A DNA stretch of 64,000 bases, from the NCBI RefSeq assembly GCF_039555335.1, contig NC_092636.1:55855706-55919705 (forward strand). The letters run 5' to 3'. Shown here one piece after another: positions 44,850-56,582 of the stretch (the first letter of the stretch is position 1; the number at the start of each line of letters is the position of its first letter). Both the position numbers and the translations under genes were made by a program. This DNA comes from Amphiura filiformis (lineage: Eukaryota; Echinodermata; Ophiuroidea; Amphilepidida; Amphiuridae). The notes beneath the pieces are model-generated. The model was given only the letters and a program-made list of their open reading frames with translations, was not told the origin of the DNA and ran no database searches.

Positions 44850-47320
44850 CCGAATTATTTTCGTCAATGGATATATCAATCACTTTGATATGACTTGTAT
44901 CATTATTATCAAATTAATGTTTGATTTATTTGTTGCGTTTGAAAATGATCATACATGGTTTAAAAATGATATAAATTGTTGACACATTTCCGGCTAGTAA
45001 TTCTTTTTTCAAAGGCTATAGTAGACGAAGTAAAATAAACAAGTTTGTAAGCTGTCACGACGACTTATATATATATATCACATCAATGTCAGTCGTGCCC
45101 GAAGCATTTTATTGAAGGAGTAAAAAAAGCAACAAGTGCAATGTCAATATTTCACACAAGAATGACAATTATATTTCCCCATAGCTATAATTTATTTAAT
45201 ACAATTCTTAAACAAACAACACACTTCATTTTTACAATTGATCAAATTTGTTGTTAGTAAGTTAAGTATGCCCGCAACTATCAAAAACATTCATACGTTA
45301 TAACCACTTGTGCGCGAAACAGATGACTTTCTGGATGACATAGCGGGTCGAGTAGTATGCTGCTTTCAATCTTGTTTCTCTGCTACTTAATGCAAAGATG
45401 ATGTCTGGCGAAAGTACTTTTATCCATAGTATTTTTTACTTCCTAGAAACTCATTAAAGCCCACATTATAATCTAGTAAACATGAACAGCCGGGTAGTAA
45501 TGACGACAGCATATCAATTCAACAGTCCACATGCCCACCTAAATCCCAACCTACCCCACATCCCAGGGTCCACACTCACCCTACACCACCAACAACAACG
45601 GCACACAGCACTAGTCGTGCTACTGACCGACCAGGGGCTATTTTAGATGAAAAAAGTCACTGCACGTTGGCGATGTAAAGCAGGGGCTATTTTAACGTGC
45701 CTCCTGGCACGTTTGTGCAGTGAGATTAAAATTCCGTGCAGTGAGAATTAAAAATCCGTGCTTAAAATATTTCGATGCAATTCGACAAACTCAATAGGGA
45801 TGCTTTAAATATAGCACCTACTGTATGGTCACTTTAAAAATTTTCGCGCTGCGCGCACTTAACACTTCATCACCCATTTCCTTGTGTTTCTTGAAAACTC
45901 CAATTTTCAAAGGGCCTTATGCATATTATACGCATAGCTGGCGTACCGCTACTTAGTATCATCAACTCCCCCACGCTTTGCTCACAATCTAAACAAGGTC
46001 TTTCCATTTTTCCAGCTTTCCATTTGCTAACTTGCGTGCTATATGGGGTGGGGTGCGGCAACGCTTGGAAATCGCAACAAAAAGACACAGGCCTAGATAC
46101 CGGGGGGTGATCCACCAATTTTTTTTATATGTGGGATGGTCCATGCAATCATCCTCCCCCATGATGACGCCCGTATGTGAGTTTCTGACAAAATTAACCT
46201 CATATTTGGCCATTTTATCCTACCTGAAATCTACGCCCATGCAAAAAAAGGAGAGTGAGATTAACCCAATTTTTAGCTCATTTTAGCATTAAAATGCTAA
46301 TTTTTTTTCGCGATTCGCGCAGGCCAGCGGACCGGCTTCGTCATTTTTATACCTTTGAAAATATATTTTTTCATCTCGAACTTCTTCAAAAATCAGAGAT
46401 TATAGTTCCATCCTTTCTAAATTATATAAATCATCAATATGAGTGCTGGGAAGCTCTACAGTCCGATGCCTTGAAAAGGCCTAAATGTAAAAACTAGTGA
46501 GCTTGGGGCTCTACACCCTGGGCCTCCGCCAGGGGCTGTGATACACGACTCCACCAGGGGATCCACCCCAACCCGTTTGAGCTCGCAACATTGATAACCT
46601 GCCAATAAAAATAGTCCCTAAAAGTGTCAAGTGAGCAAAGTGTTGGACTGCAGAAATGTCCCCCCTAAAATCATTTTGTTGGGCCTTCGGCCAAGTTGCT
46701 TTTTAAAAATTCAATGTTGGGTGAATTTTTGTGAAAGTGGAAGAGTATTTTGTACTCATTTCGTGGGTGTTCTTTCTGTTTTCAAAAAGTAACAAAATAA
46801 GAGCAAACAAGAGTATTTTGCAGGTTTGTTTGTTTGTAGATAAGACTTAACGTTGCTTGTTTGACAAGTGTTAAGTGCGAAAATTTTGAAAGTGACCATA
46901 CGGTAGGTGCTATATTTAAAGCATCCCTATTGAGTTTGTCGAATTGCATCGAAATATTTTAAGCACGGATTTTTAATTCTTACTGCACGGAATTTTAATC
47001 TCACTGCACAAACGTGCCAGAAGGCACGTTAAAATAGCCCCTGTGACCGACCGGGGAGGCATTGAGCATTAGAATTTCGCCGCCTCCCCGGGGCCGCCTG
47101 ACCGCCTCTTGAGCTTGTCGAACGCGTCACGCTTATTTCTCACGGTAAATTATTGCGGGGAGTAGGAACGTGGAAAATGCTCAATTATATCAATTGACGA
47201 CGACCGGTCGTTCAAATGCTAAATTTGAGGCTCGATGTACGGCATATCACGCGTCCTCGGAAAGGTAGACCTGCAGTTCGATTACATTTTGGAAACAATG
47301 ATAGAGATCTCGTTAGCAAA
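44850..47320 (+). repeat. Diverged dispersed block D, copy 2 (interrupted)
   Basis: Second copy of 28850-29880, split by the hAT-like element at 45632-47043. The left part ends near 45620, and the right part resumes with TCACGGTAAATTATTG and ACGGCATATCACGCGTCCT. Confidence 0.7.
45632..47043. mobile_element. hAT-like non-autonomous element, 1,412 bp
   Basis: Bounded by the 8-bp direct repeat TGACCGAC (45624-45631 and 47044-47051). Ends are CAGGGGCTATTTTA and its complement. An 8-bp duplication with CAGGG-type ends is the hAT signature. Inverted arms are about 170-185 bp (45681-45865 and 46876-47043). At the left, a second CAGGGGCTATTTTA begins at 45681, so the first 49 bp is an extra partial terminal copy. 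Frames inside (for example 45870-46118 minus) show no transposase motif. Confidence 0.85.
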
Positions 47321-47448
47321 AATCGTGGTTAGGCATGGCCATTTAAAGCCTGGTTTTGACTGGTTTCAAATTCTTCGTATTGCATAACAAAGTGTTTGTA
47401 AAGGATTTTGTAACTCTTGGGTTCCAGATCTACTAGCTTCTACTACAC

Positions 47449-48378
47449 AGGGTGTCTATTGAAGTGATTGGACGCGAGATACGTTTTAATTCAGTGCCGC
47501 CGAGAGCCATTGCGGGCCAGGAGGTAAAATGATTGCACGGGCCCCCTTTTTACGGTTCCCGAGGTCTCTTTACTTTGCTTTTATTTTTTCCTTTGGGGCA
47601 AAATCCAAAGCGACGTCTATGAGCGAGGACCACCAGCTAGCCTCCTTTGCAACCATAATTATTACTTCTGCATTCACAAGTACCCGGCGCCTTACAAGGA
47701 TGGTACGAAACGCAATTGATGCAATGAGGTAAGCTACCTTAAGGGCTGGAACCTGTATTCGTCAAGGAGGCAACCAAGAAGAGGGCAAAGCAGCATAGTA
47801 AACTTCAGAAGAACCAAAGAAAAACCAAAGAGCCCTCTTTAGGGCTACCTTTTATACGAAAAAGAGAAATGACTTATGTTGTAAATAAAAGGAAAGCAAG
47901 AAACAACAAAATAAGAAAGTAAGAAAAATGATAAAACAAAAAGGCATAAAAAACTAACAAAGTAAGTAATTGCAAGTAGGGCCTATATAGTAGAAAAAGT
48001 CCCACATCCATTTTGTCCACAAATTGATGATATTTTACAAAATCCATATCCCATCTGGTAAAGCCCATTCCTTAAATAAAGTTACTATTTTATAAAATTA
48101 TCATTGAAGAATATTTGATACTAATGCATGGTACGTGTTCTCCTTTTCAATCTTTGAAGTAGCCAAACCTCCTCCGTGGACAGAGTGAAAAATGGGTACA
48201 TTTCTTTAAAAGAGCATTATCTTCAAAGGTTGTGAGCCGATTGGAATATTTTTTATCGGTTTATTAAAGCTAACGAGTACAGGTTTCTTTACATATAAAA
48301 TATATTTGATCAACTTTTCTGAAATAGGATACAAAGAGTGCGCAATTAGGATTCTATTTTGTCTGGGATACCCTGTAT
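47449..48378. mobile_element. Possible mariner-like element (weak)
   Basis: ACACAGGGTGTCTATTGAAG at the left and TGGGATACCCTGTA at the right are partial reverse complements about 0.9 kb apart, with the CAGGGTG-type ends seen at 25042. The match is only about 12-14 bp. The interior has no transposase. It may be old or coincidental. Confidence 0.4.
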
Positions 48379-48749
48379 GGTGCGAGCATAGCGAGCATGA
48401 AACTGCACATTTGAACGTTTCTGTACTGTTTATCTGTTTAGAGCCGTTTTACTAGAAAGTGTTATTTAAAAGGTGCCTCATAAATATGTGCCAAAAATTG
48501 CTTTCCCCCTCTCAGTCATCGACCCCCGATGCCACAGATTTGGTTTGTACTTCTATGTGGACAGACTATGTTATCTTAGTAGTTGATTCTTTTTTAAAAC
48601 AACTCTGTCGGAGGTACTTCTTTCCTCCGCATTTGGCAACCTATTGACCCGGGCCTATTGATTTCGTCTGGAATTACTCAGTTGCGCATTACAATTTCAA
48701 TTCCGTCCATTCATAGCACTGAATTTTATGCGATTGTTTTTGTAGCATT
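48379..48749. other. Non-coding, nothing recognised
   Basis: A 62-codon frame (48459-48647) is the only one and is not recognised. Confidence 0.4.
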
Positions 48750-49118
48750 TCGGTGACAACTCTCTAGTCGGAAGGTTCGCTAGTTCGAACACATAATCTA
48801 CCATTCGCTAGTACGAATTCTGAAAAAGGTTCGCTAGTCCGAATATCGGGTTCTCTAGTCCGAAGGTTCGCTAGTCCAAATGATAAATAAGGTTCTCTAG
48901 TCCAAATATTGAATAAGGCTCGCTAACCCTAACCCTAACATCAACCCTAACTCTAACCTTAACCCTAACACTAACCCTAACCCTAACCCTTATTCTATAT
49001 TCGGACTAGAGAACCTTCGGATTAGCGAACTTAATTTGGTTTTCGGACTAGCGACCCTTCGGACTAGAAAACCTTCGGACTAGCGACCCTTCGGACTAGA
49101 GGGAAGTCACGGAAATTT
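48750..49118. mobile_element. Palindromic minisatellite with telomere-like core
   Basis: The left arm repeats GGTTCGCTAGTCCGAA-type words, the right arm repeats the complement (TTCGGACTAGCGACCC), and outer ends (CGGTGACAACTCTCTAGTC) are mirrored. The centre, about 48920-48992, is a degenerate CTAACC tract (several perfect CTAACCCTAACCC runs). The symmetric flanks suggest a fold-back element rather than a chromosome end. Confidence 0.8.
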
Positions 49119-50049
49119 CTCTCTATACCTTGAAACTCCGCCACCAATATGAAATACTCGAATTAAGAGCTTTTAATATCAATGCTTGAATTAGACATGT
49201 TAGATATAAACCTTTTGATTTATCTGCAATGTCTTTGTTTTGTCATGGTTTTCCTCATCTGGACAATAGAAAAATGATATAGATGAATAAAATACATCAA
49301 AGCTGAAACCGGTTCCAAATTCTCAACGCTGAACATGACTAGTATAGGCAGAGGCTACGTGTAACTAATTAACCCCTTTCCTTCGGCTTCATAAAGTTGA
49401 AGCATTATCACCCTATTTTGTCACCGCTTGTTACGCTTGGTAATCGTCTGTAGCATGCTGGAAGGTAACATACTTAGTAAAGTTGATACAAATATAAATA
49501 TAAGCCTATACCTGCTTATCAAGCGTCCTTTTATAAGAACGTGAGTGTGCAAATGACACTCTTGGCGACAAGAACTCAAAATATTTGCTTGCATCGCACA
49601 CTTGTATTACGTATTACGAAGATTATCAATATTTACGCCGGAGAAGGGGAATAGGGTATTCACACTTTTTAGAGCAAACAATTTCGCATTTTCCTCATCA
49701 CGTTCGCACTAAAACTTCCTTTCTCACTGATTTCTCAAGTTTCTTCATATAAAATTTTGTAATCCTCCACTATCTGAATTGATCGGCCCTTGCGTAAAAT
49801 TCAAATCACAGACTTCTTCATATTCTTACACAAAAATATTTTGTTACCAATGGCACATTTAGTTTGTTTGTTTTGCGGTTCATTTAATGTTCATTCACTG
49901 GTCACAATAAATAATCTTCTAGACGGTGAAGTTAATTACGTTTCGCAAACATTCCATTATCTACAGAGGATCTCTTAGTTCGCCTCCATACTTATGAAGT
50001 ACGAAAATTGTTGTCCCGAATTGTGCGACGATAGTGTTATTAGAACCAT
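49119..50049. other. Non-coding, nothing recognised
   Basis: AT-rich DNA with only a 62-codon frame (49790-49978) of no recognised family. Confidence 0.45.
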
Positions 50050-50492
50050 CAACTTTAATTCTATCAATTCTCGCCATTCACAAATACGATGAGCCGCCAG
50101 CGGTAGCTCTTACCAGTCTAATTTTTGACATCCGGGGCCAACACCGCCGTTCTAACAACCATTGGATATTCACATGTGAATATCCAATGGTTGTTAGAAC
50201 GGCGGTGTTGGCCGTGGAATCATAATAATAATATTTAAAAGAAATTCACCAAGTATTCCGTTTGATCAATGGATAGAAAATGGATCTATTAGTATTGCGC
50301 ATAACATCATTATCAGATTATATTGACATTTACACAAACAATCACTCAAAACAATTATGTTCCTGTGTTGTATTCGTATTATGCGGGCTTTGGATGTCGA
50401 CCTTTTCCCATGATGCAGTGAGTATTTTAGCCTCTCCTTAGCAACCGCTGGAGGCGCATCGTATTGTGAATCAACCGAATTAAAAACCTTTG
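50050..50492. mobile_element. Inverted-repeat element, ~440 bp
   Basis: 50050-50115 (CATTCACAAATACGATG, CGCCAGCGGTAGC) is the imperfect complement of 50430-50490. A perfect palindrome (50136-50213) lies inside next to the left arm. Confidence 0.6.
50136..50213. repeat. Perfect 78-bp spacerless palindrome
   Basis: Two 39-bp arms, GGCCAACACCGCCGTTC onward, meet at CACATGTG (centre 50174/50175) with no mismatch and no loop. I checked every block of the arms by reverse complement. Confidence 0.95.
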
Positions 50493-50514
50493 GGTTAGCC
50501 AACCTAAACATAGT

Positions 50515-52776
50515 GAAAAAAGTAACTAACCCCCCTTAAGTAATGGCCATTATTCAAAAACGGGCTATTGTATTACAAATCGGAAAATTGCGTTGGAAGC
50601 AGAATTTATTTCTGCGCATTTTGACACCTCATTTGTTACGATAGCCCAGAAAACAATAAAACACCGGTCAGTTTAATGTAGTGAAGTCCAGATTTGAAAG
50701 TTGCACTTACAAAAATACAAAAACACTCAGATATCATTACACACATTGTCATTTTCAGTTTTAAACTAACTGCCAAGCACCTCCGCCTCATACTGTTTAC
50801 AAGACGTCTGATGAGTCCCTGCACATTCCCGTCTCAGAATTTGTTCCAGTCCAATCAAAGTTGTTGTTGGCTTGATCCTCTTGTCTACCCGGTACTTTAA
50901 AGTCCCCCCAAATGTTCCAACGGGTTCAGGTCGGTAGATTTGGCAGGCCATAGCATACGATTGATACCTTCCAGAATCTGGTTGGTTATCCTAGCCCTAT
51001 GTGGAGTTGCATTATCGTCCATCAAGATGAAGTCTCTTGTATAAGTAGGTATAACAGTGGCTGCACAATAATTCTGCTACACTGTGCATGCAAGCATAAC
51101 AGTGAATTGAAAAGCGCGCGCTTCAAAGTTGGCCAAATTTAGAAAACATCCATGCCGATAAATGAATTTCTTCATATGCTTCATTTATCCAAATTGTTTG
51201 AATTTTTATTATATGGTGTGTGAAGCCTTCCCGAGGCTACCATCGGGTCCCCCAAAATTAAAAATTGTTTTGTTTAAGATACTGCCTGTTTTTATGGATT
51301 TTTGAAGATCGCTCATAAATCAGTAAATATAGGCCTATTGAAATAAAGGGACCTACCACCATTTAGCTGAAATACTAATCTGTCAAATGAAACACTTCGA
51401 GAAAACTAGTTGAAACAAAACATTATATCAAAGATATTTCTAGGGAGTAATTTTCCAAACCTCAATAGCTCTAAGCCATTGTGTGTGTCCAAGGCCATAC
51501 TATTTTTGTATACGCTGTACAGTGGGAATGGCTTTTCCGTTTACCATTTGTCATCCCATGTTAATCCAGATAACAAAATGTTCATTTAAAGTATCATTGC
51601 AAATGAATTATGATTTTTACTTTTCGGATTTGGCTTTGAGCAATGGTGACACATACCATGTTTACAGAAAAATGAAAATTCTATTCCTGACATCGTCAAA
51701 ATGTCAAACTTTGTATGTTTTGTATTATATTTAAGTAATTAACTGCAGTTTCTTTATTCAACATCATAACAGGTTCATACTTGACATATTTATGGTGAAT
51801 GAATAGACTTTCATTAAATATTGAAAAAACCCAAAATTACTCGTGCCTAATTTACATAAAAATACCATGAATACATAATTACCTGTAATTAGCTAATTTG
51901 CATAATCAATTACTTTTTGTGTATTTTTTGTTATCAATTGAAATAACTTATATTATAACTTATTGTATACATATGTGTGCAAAAAAAACCGCACCCTGGT
52001 ATCATGTACGGTTTTCTATTGGCATCAATTTTGCATATTAATTAGCTGAACTTAGTCATTTAACCTGTGGTACTTAAATTAACGCTGCTTTTTCAAGCAA
52101 GCGTCCAAATAAACCTTCAAAATTTCGAAATGTGCCAATTTTGTCATTATAGTCATTTGTGGCAGGTTTTAATTCCATTTACGAGCATCTTAAAATTGAC
52201 ACTACATCACAATGCATTGACCGATTTCAATTCCGTTTTTTGATTTTTGATGCTTTAATAAAGCTCATTCATGTAGAAACATTAAATAACGTTTTTCTGC
52301 TGCGCTTATTTTTGAGGTGATATACCTAGTATAAGCTTGGCTTATTCAAAAGGTGAGATGTTACTTAACCGTTGAAATGGACAACTTGGAGGGCATTTAA
52401 AATGTGTTAACTCTTCATATTTCAACTAGAGATTAAGTGAATATTGACCAACGATAAGAATAATGACAATTGATATTGATTTTCCCGACATTTTGACCCC
52501 CACATGCATGAAACAAAACGAACATTCCCATGAGCGCCGAGCAGATTTCCTTCCATTATACTGAATACATATCAATAGAATTTACTGCAACTTTCAAATC
52601 TTGGGTTACATTGATTTAAATGTACGCTGCGGCGTCAATATTTAGACAATTGCTACAAATATGGTGTCAAAATGCGCAGAAATAAATTCTGCTTCCAACG
52701 CATTTTACAGATTTGTAATACAATCGCCCGTTTTTAATAATGGCCATTATTTAAGGGGGCTTAGTTACTTTTTTTG
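50515..52776. mobile_element. Tc1-like DNA transposon remnant with ~115-bp TIRs
   Basis: 50515-50635 (AAAAAGTAACTAACCCCC, TAATGGCCATTATTCAAAAA, AATTTATTTCTGCGCATTTT) is mirrored at 52655-52776 with a few differences. The 2.26-kb interval encloses minus-strand Tc1-type transposase remnants near its left end. The remaining 1.5 kb shows no recognisable coding and may include later insertions. Confidence 0.8.
50636..51085 (-). pseudogene. Tc1-like transposase C-terminal remnant
   Basis: On the minus strand, starting near 51085: FILMDDNATPHRARITNQ (MDDN...PHRAR carries the second catalytic Asp region), then MLWPAKSTDLNPLEH (the third catalytic acidic residue, the E of PLEH). After a frame change come GTLKYRVDKRI and LIGLEQIL. 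A further segment has RRLVNSMRRRC, resembling the usual Tc1 C-terminus. The DNA-binding N-terminal half is not recognisable. At least two frame breaks make it inactive. Confidence 0.85.
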
Positions 52777-52944
52777 AGATGTTTATTACATTACCCAAGA
52801 TTACGAGCCTCTAAAATCTTTATTAATTTGAATTCAGTAGAAAGTGCTAACCTTGTCAACAACCAAACTTGCAAATATGGTTTGAATATTTGGCTGACAC
52901 TGGCATAGGATGAATGTTGCATTTCTTTATATTTTAAATGTTTT

Positions 52945-53190
52945 AGAAACAAAACGAAAGAAAACTGTTATTCGTGTACTAGAATAAATATACATTTATT
53001 GTGGGGTTTTTTCAGTCGAACATACAATATAGTGCATATTTACAAATTATTTAACAAGTAACAAAAAACACATGAGCACATGTATGAGCCCGCGAATCCT
53101 GTCATTCGCTGATGGAACACTAACATTTGATTTATACATTCCAATTAAAATTACACAAAGTAGTGTCTAGTTTGATCTCCAGGTGGATGA
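52945..53190 (+). repeat. Dispersed repeat block C, copy 2
   Basis: Same-orientation partner of 26800-27050, ending at TAGTTTGATCTCCAGGTGGA. Confidence 0.6.
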
Positions 53191-54397
53191 ACGAAAGATC
53201 CTGTTTATGAACCCGTAGATATGATGTGTAAAAATGTGGATCTTACATTCTCTGCAGGTATATTAAAGTTCCAACCAGAATTCACAGATCATTGAGCAAG
53301 GTGATTACTTGATATCTTGGTGCTAATCCCTAACCATTATCTCAATAATTGTTAATGACAATGTTAGCCTAGAATTATATGCTTTATGACAAACAAAAAA
53401 TGATTAACAAAAAAGACTGAAATTATGAAACAACAACGTCAGGTCGTCCCGTCTAATGATGAAATTATGAAATTATTAATAGCCGACGTTTCTTCTATTT
53501 CGGTATAAATAAAATATATATATGTACAATATATAACATTAATTAAATATATTTGCTGAACATACACTTTTTGAGACATAACATTTGAAACCATGGGATA
53601 GAAAATGTTAAAAACTATATACAATAGCAAGTTTTCAGAGTTATGTTTTACATTGTCGATGATAAATCAAATCCAAAATCACAAAAGATAAAAACTAAAC
53701 AGTGGAGATAACTTTAGGTCATGGAAAATCAGTCGACAGGTGCGTGTAATTCTTAAGTTTTGAATTTGCTATGATAATCAATATTACCTTTTTATGTCAT
53801 GTATTCAGTGTTCATCGGTATTTTGGTGTTCATCGTTTAAGAAGCATAGCACGTTTACGTCTAACTGCTTCGGGATGGTGCTCAAACGTGTTTCAAGAAC
53901 ACCGATAGAAAACAGTGCGTGATTAGTAGAGCCGGGTCCTAGATTACGCAATCAACCCTATTCGTAACATGCTTGCTTCATATCAAAATCAACATAATGA
54001 AATTTAACAGTATAATCAGTTTAGGTATTTTAAAAGTCGTCATACAACTGATCTAATTTATATCAGAAAAATCCTAGCAACGCCACTGTGGAGGGGAATG
54101 GGGTAGAATTTGAGAGAGAGCGCGCAAGGATATGTGGAGGGAGAGGAAGGGGAAAATAAAAAAGGGAGGAGAAACCCAATTGATATGAAGTTCATTTCGC
54201 AAAATCTCTATAATGATCAAAATACGTGAACGTCCACCTCGAAATTATCATTCAGGAATATAGGTCAATAACGCCAACAGAATTTAATATAAAAATGTGT
54301 AAATTGTGGGTGGTCACGTCCAAAAAAAGGTCCAATATCATCAAAAGTGGGTAGACTTCGACATTGAATCTTTGAGTGAGATAAAGCTTCGCATTAT
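53191..54397. other. Non-coding, nothing recognised
   Basis: AT-rich with TA-rich patches near 53510-53550, and a purine-rich GAGAG stretch near 54110-54170. No gene. Confidence 0.45.
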
Positions 54398-54790
54398 GTG
54401 TAGGAATATTTGGAATGTAATGGATTTCTACACAGGATGGACAACGTCAACAGGTTGTGGGCAAGAAGCTTTGAAGTCCATCTAATCTAGTAACTCCCTA
54501 GTTGTTCAGTGAAGGTCATCTTATTTGCCCTAGTATTTGAAATTGTTTGTGGGTAACATGGCTTAATTGACGTTCACACACAGGTGTCTCATTTAATGAA
54601 AGATTTTGGTGGTATTAGATCATAAACGCAATCCTCAGTGAAAAAAAAACCACTTAGCTTCGACAGAACGTTTTAGATTTGCTGTCATATGTCTCAAATA
54701 AGATTGACAATTTTAGAGGTCAAAAGGTCATTTGTCGTTTTTGTCTATGAAGATTTTATAATAAATGTCTATGACTTTGCAGTTCTGTAA
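54398..54790 (+). repeat. Third, diverged copy of part of the 32-38 kb unit
   Basis: Shares GAATATTTGGAAT, ACGCAGGATGGACAACG-like, CAACAGGTTGTGGGCAAGAA, CAGGTGTCTCAT and ATCATAAACGC in order with 33025-33390 and 37420-37780. By eye it is about 80% identical with indels, so the unit contains an older dispersed repeat. Confidence 0.75.
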
Positions 54791-56001
54791 CAACGTTAAA
54801 TTGTGGCACCAACATTCATGATTATGAAAGGGTTTACAGAAAATGTTATACACTTTTTGATGAAATGACCCAAAAAATCACAAAAATCTGTAAATATTTT
54901 GCATTTTGGGAAAATACCAAAAATTGTTCCTGAACTTTTCGAAATTTGGGTAGGCATTCATTTGTACAGTTGGTTTCCCAATTAGTTCAAAATCTAGGTC
55001 GGTCGGGCCTGTAGAACAGGGTTTTCTTTTTTCGTCACCTAAGCATAGATTACAATAACACAATATGTACAGCCAATCATCAAACTACCCTAATACGACA
55101 AAATGAAATAACTGACATATCGCTTATTTTGAGGTAATGGACCAAAATAATGAAGGGTTTTTATTTATAACACTATGAATATACTCCCACAAAAAAATGC
55201 TCAATTTCAGCCAAAATGTCAGTTGTGCCCTCGTGTCGTGACAGGGTAGTATACATAACTTGTCAAAATTAACATTTATCTGATTATGTTACATTGCTGC
55301 AACTAGTGAATATATATATGAACATATTATTACAAATAATAATGACTTGTTTTAATACAGTTTATACAGTAATCGTAGGACAAAGGCACACCAGGAATAT
55401 TTTATAATGATATATATACAGCAATGAGCACCATTTGTACACAATTCTAAAATATTGTTTAAAAAGGAATGACCTGGACATTGATAAATTGATAAATTTT
55501 GATAAAATAATATATATATTTATCTATTTGATACATCAAGCAGGGTCAAAGAAAAGAATAAGGAATATGTATAATTATTATCTGGTCGAGGGTATATTTA
55601 AAAGTCTAATCATTTGAACGAATGATGCGTTTGGAGGAGGCATTTCAAAACACCAAAACCAGATGGAGAACAGATGAAGAACTGGCAACCAGTTTGATAC
55701 ATCCTGAAATTATACGAGAGTATGTTCAGACGAATATCTGTGAACGTGTGGGGCAGGCAATATATAACCATGGTCAGCTGATGGTAATTACATTACATCA
55801 TTGTACTCCCGCGTTAAAATGTCTTTCCGCAACCCTCTATAACAGAAAAAATAAATTCAATGATACTACGATTGGAAACGTATCAAACCTAACTGTCAAT
55901 AAAATATAAACCCTTTAATCAATAAAAGTCATAATTGCAGGAGCCTGGAACCATCATTTATCACAAAAATAAAGAAAGAAATTACATAGCAAAATTGCAT
56001 T
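54791..56001. other. Non-coding; one unassigned 95-codon frame
   Basis: The frame 55622-55909 (+) encodes an acidic/basic mix (RWRTDEELATSLIHPEIIRE) that matches nothing I recognise. No splice signals or neighbours support it, so it is not called as a gene. A TA-rich patch sits at 55305-55325. Confidence 0.4.
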
Positions 56002-56582
56002 GAGAAAAGTGGCGGCGCTGTTTAATGAGGCTCATTCTGACGTCAATACCCTGATGCTATCAAAAAGTTATCATAATCGACTTGCAGTTATCCTGACTGC
56101 ACTGCTGGTAATCATCAACAATGTTTGATACAAACGCTATTTGGGTTCGGTTGTTATTATTATCTTGGTGGTTTTTTTTTTAGATTTTCCTTCACTATGA
56201 TATGCTTCTATCATTCCCTTCTGGTGATCGGTAATTTTTGGCATTTTGAGCCTGATCTGATTTTAAAACTGAAGTTAAAAAAGTCGAAATTAAACTATAA
56301 TGCGCTGCTAGATAGGAAATCCCTGTAGTGAGGCTGCATGATATTAATGTATGAAAGTTATCTCTTTTGGATCGTGGCATATAACATAATCGTTGTAATC
56401 GGGGGATATACCTTTATTCATCTAGTATCACAATTCATAAACTTGATCTGATCATTTGTTATGCATCACATGTTTTAAAAAAGAGTTCAAATGCCCCGGA
56501 CGTCATCTGTTGTTATGGTGGTCGTCAATGACTGACGCCATAATTAGCTAATTAAGCACAGCGCCGCCACTTTTCCTATGGG
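56002..56582. mobile_element. Short-TIR element, ~580 bp
   Basis: GAAAAGTGGCGGCGCTGT at 56003-56021 is mirrored at 56560-56578 (ACAGCGCCGCCACTTTTC). The inner sequences agree only weakly. No transposase. Confidence 0.65.

Noticed and set aside
48920-48992. Telomere or chromosome end
   Set aside because: The CTAACC tract is short, degenerate and internal, with mirrored minisatellite flanks on both sides.
55622-55909. 95-codon plus frame
   Set aside because: No family recognised and no supporting context; left as unassigned.
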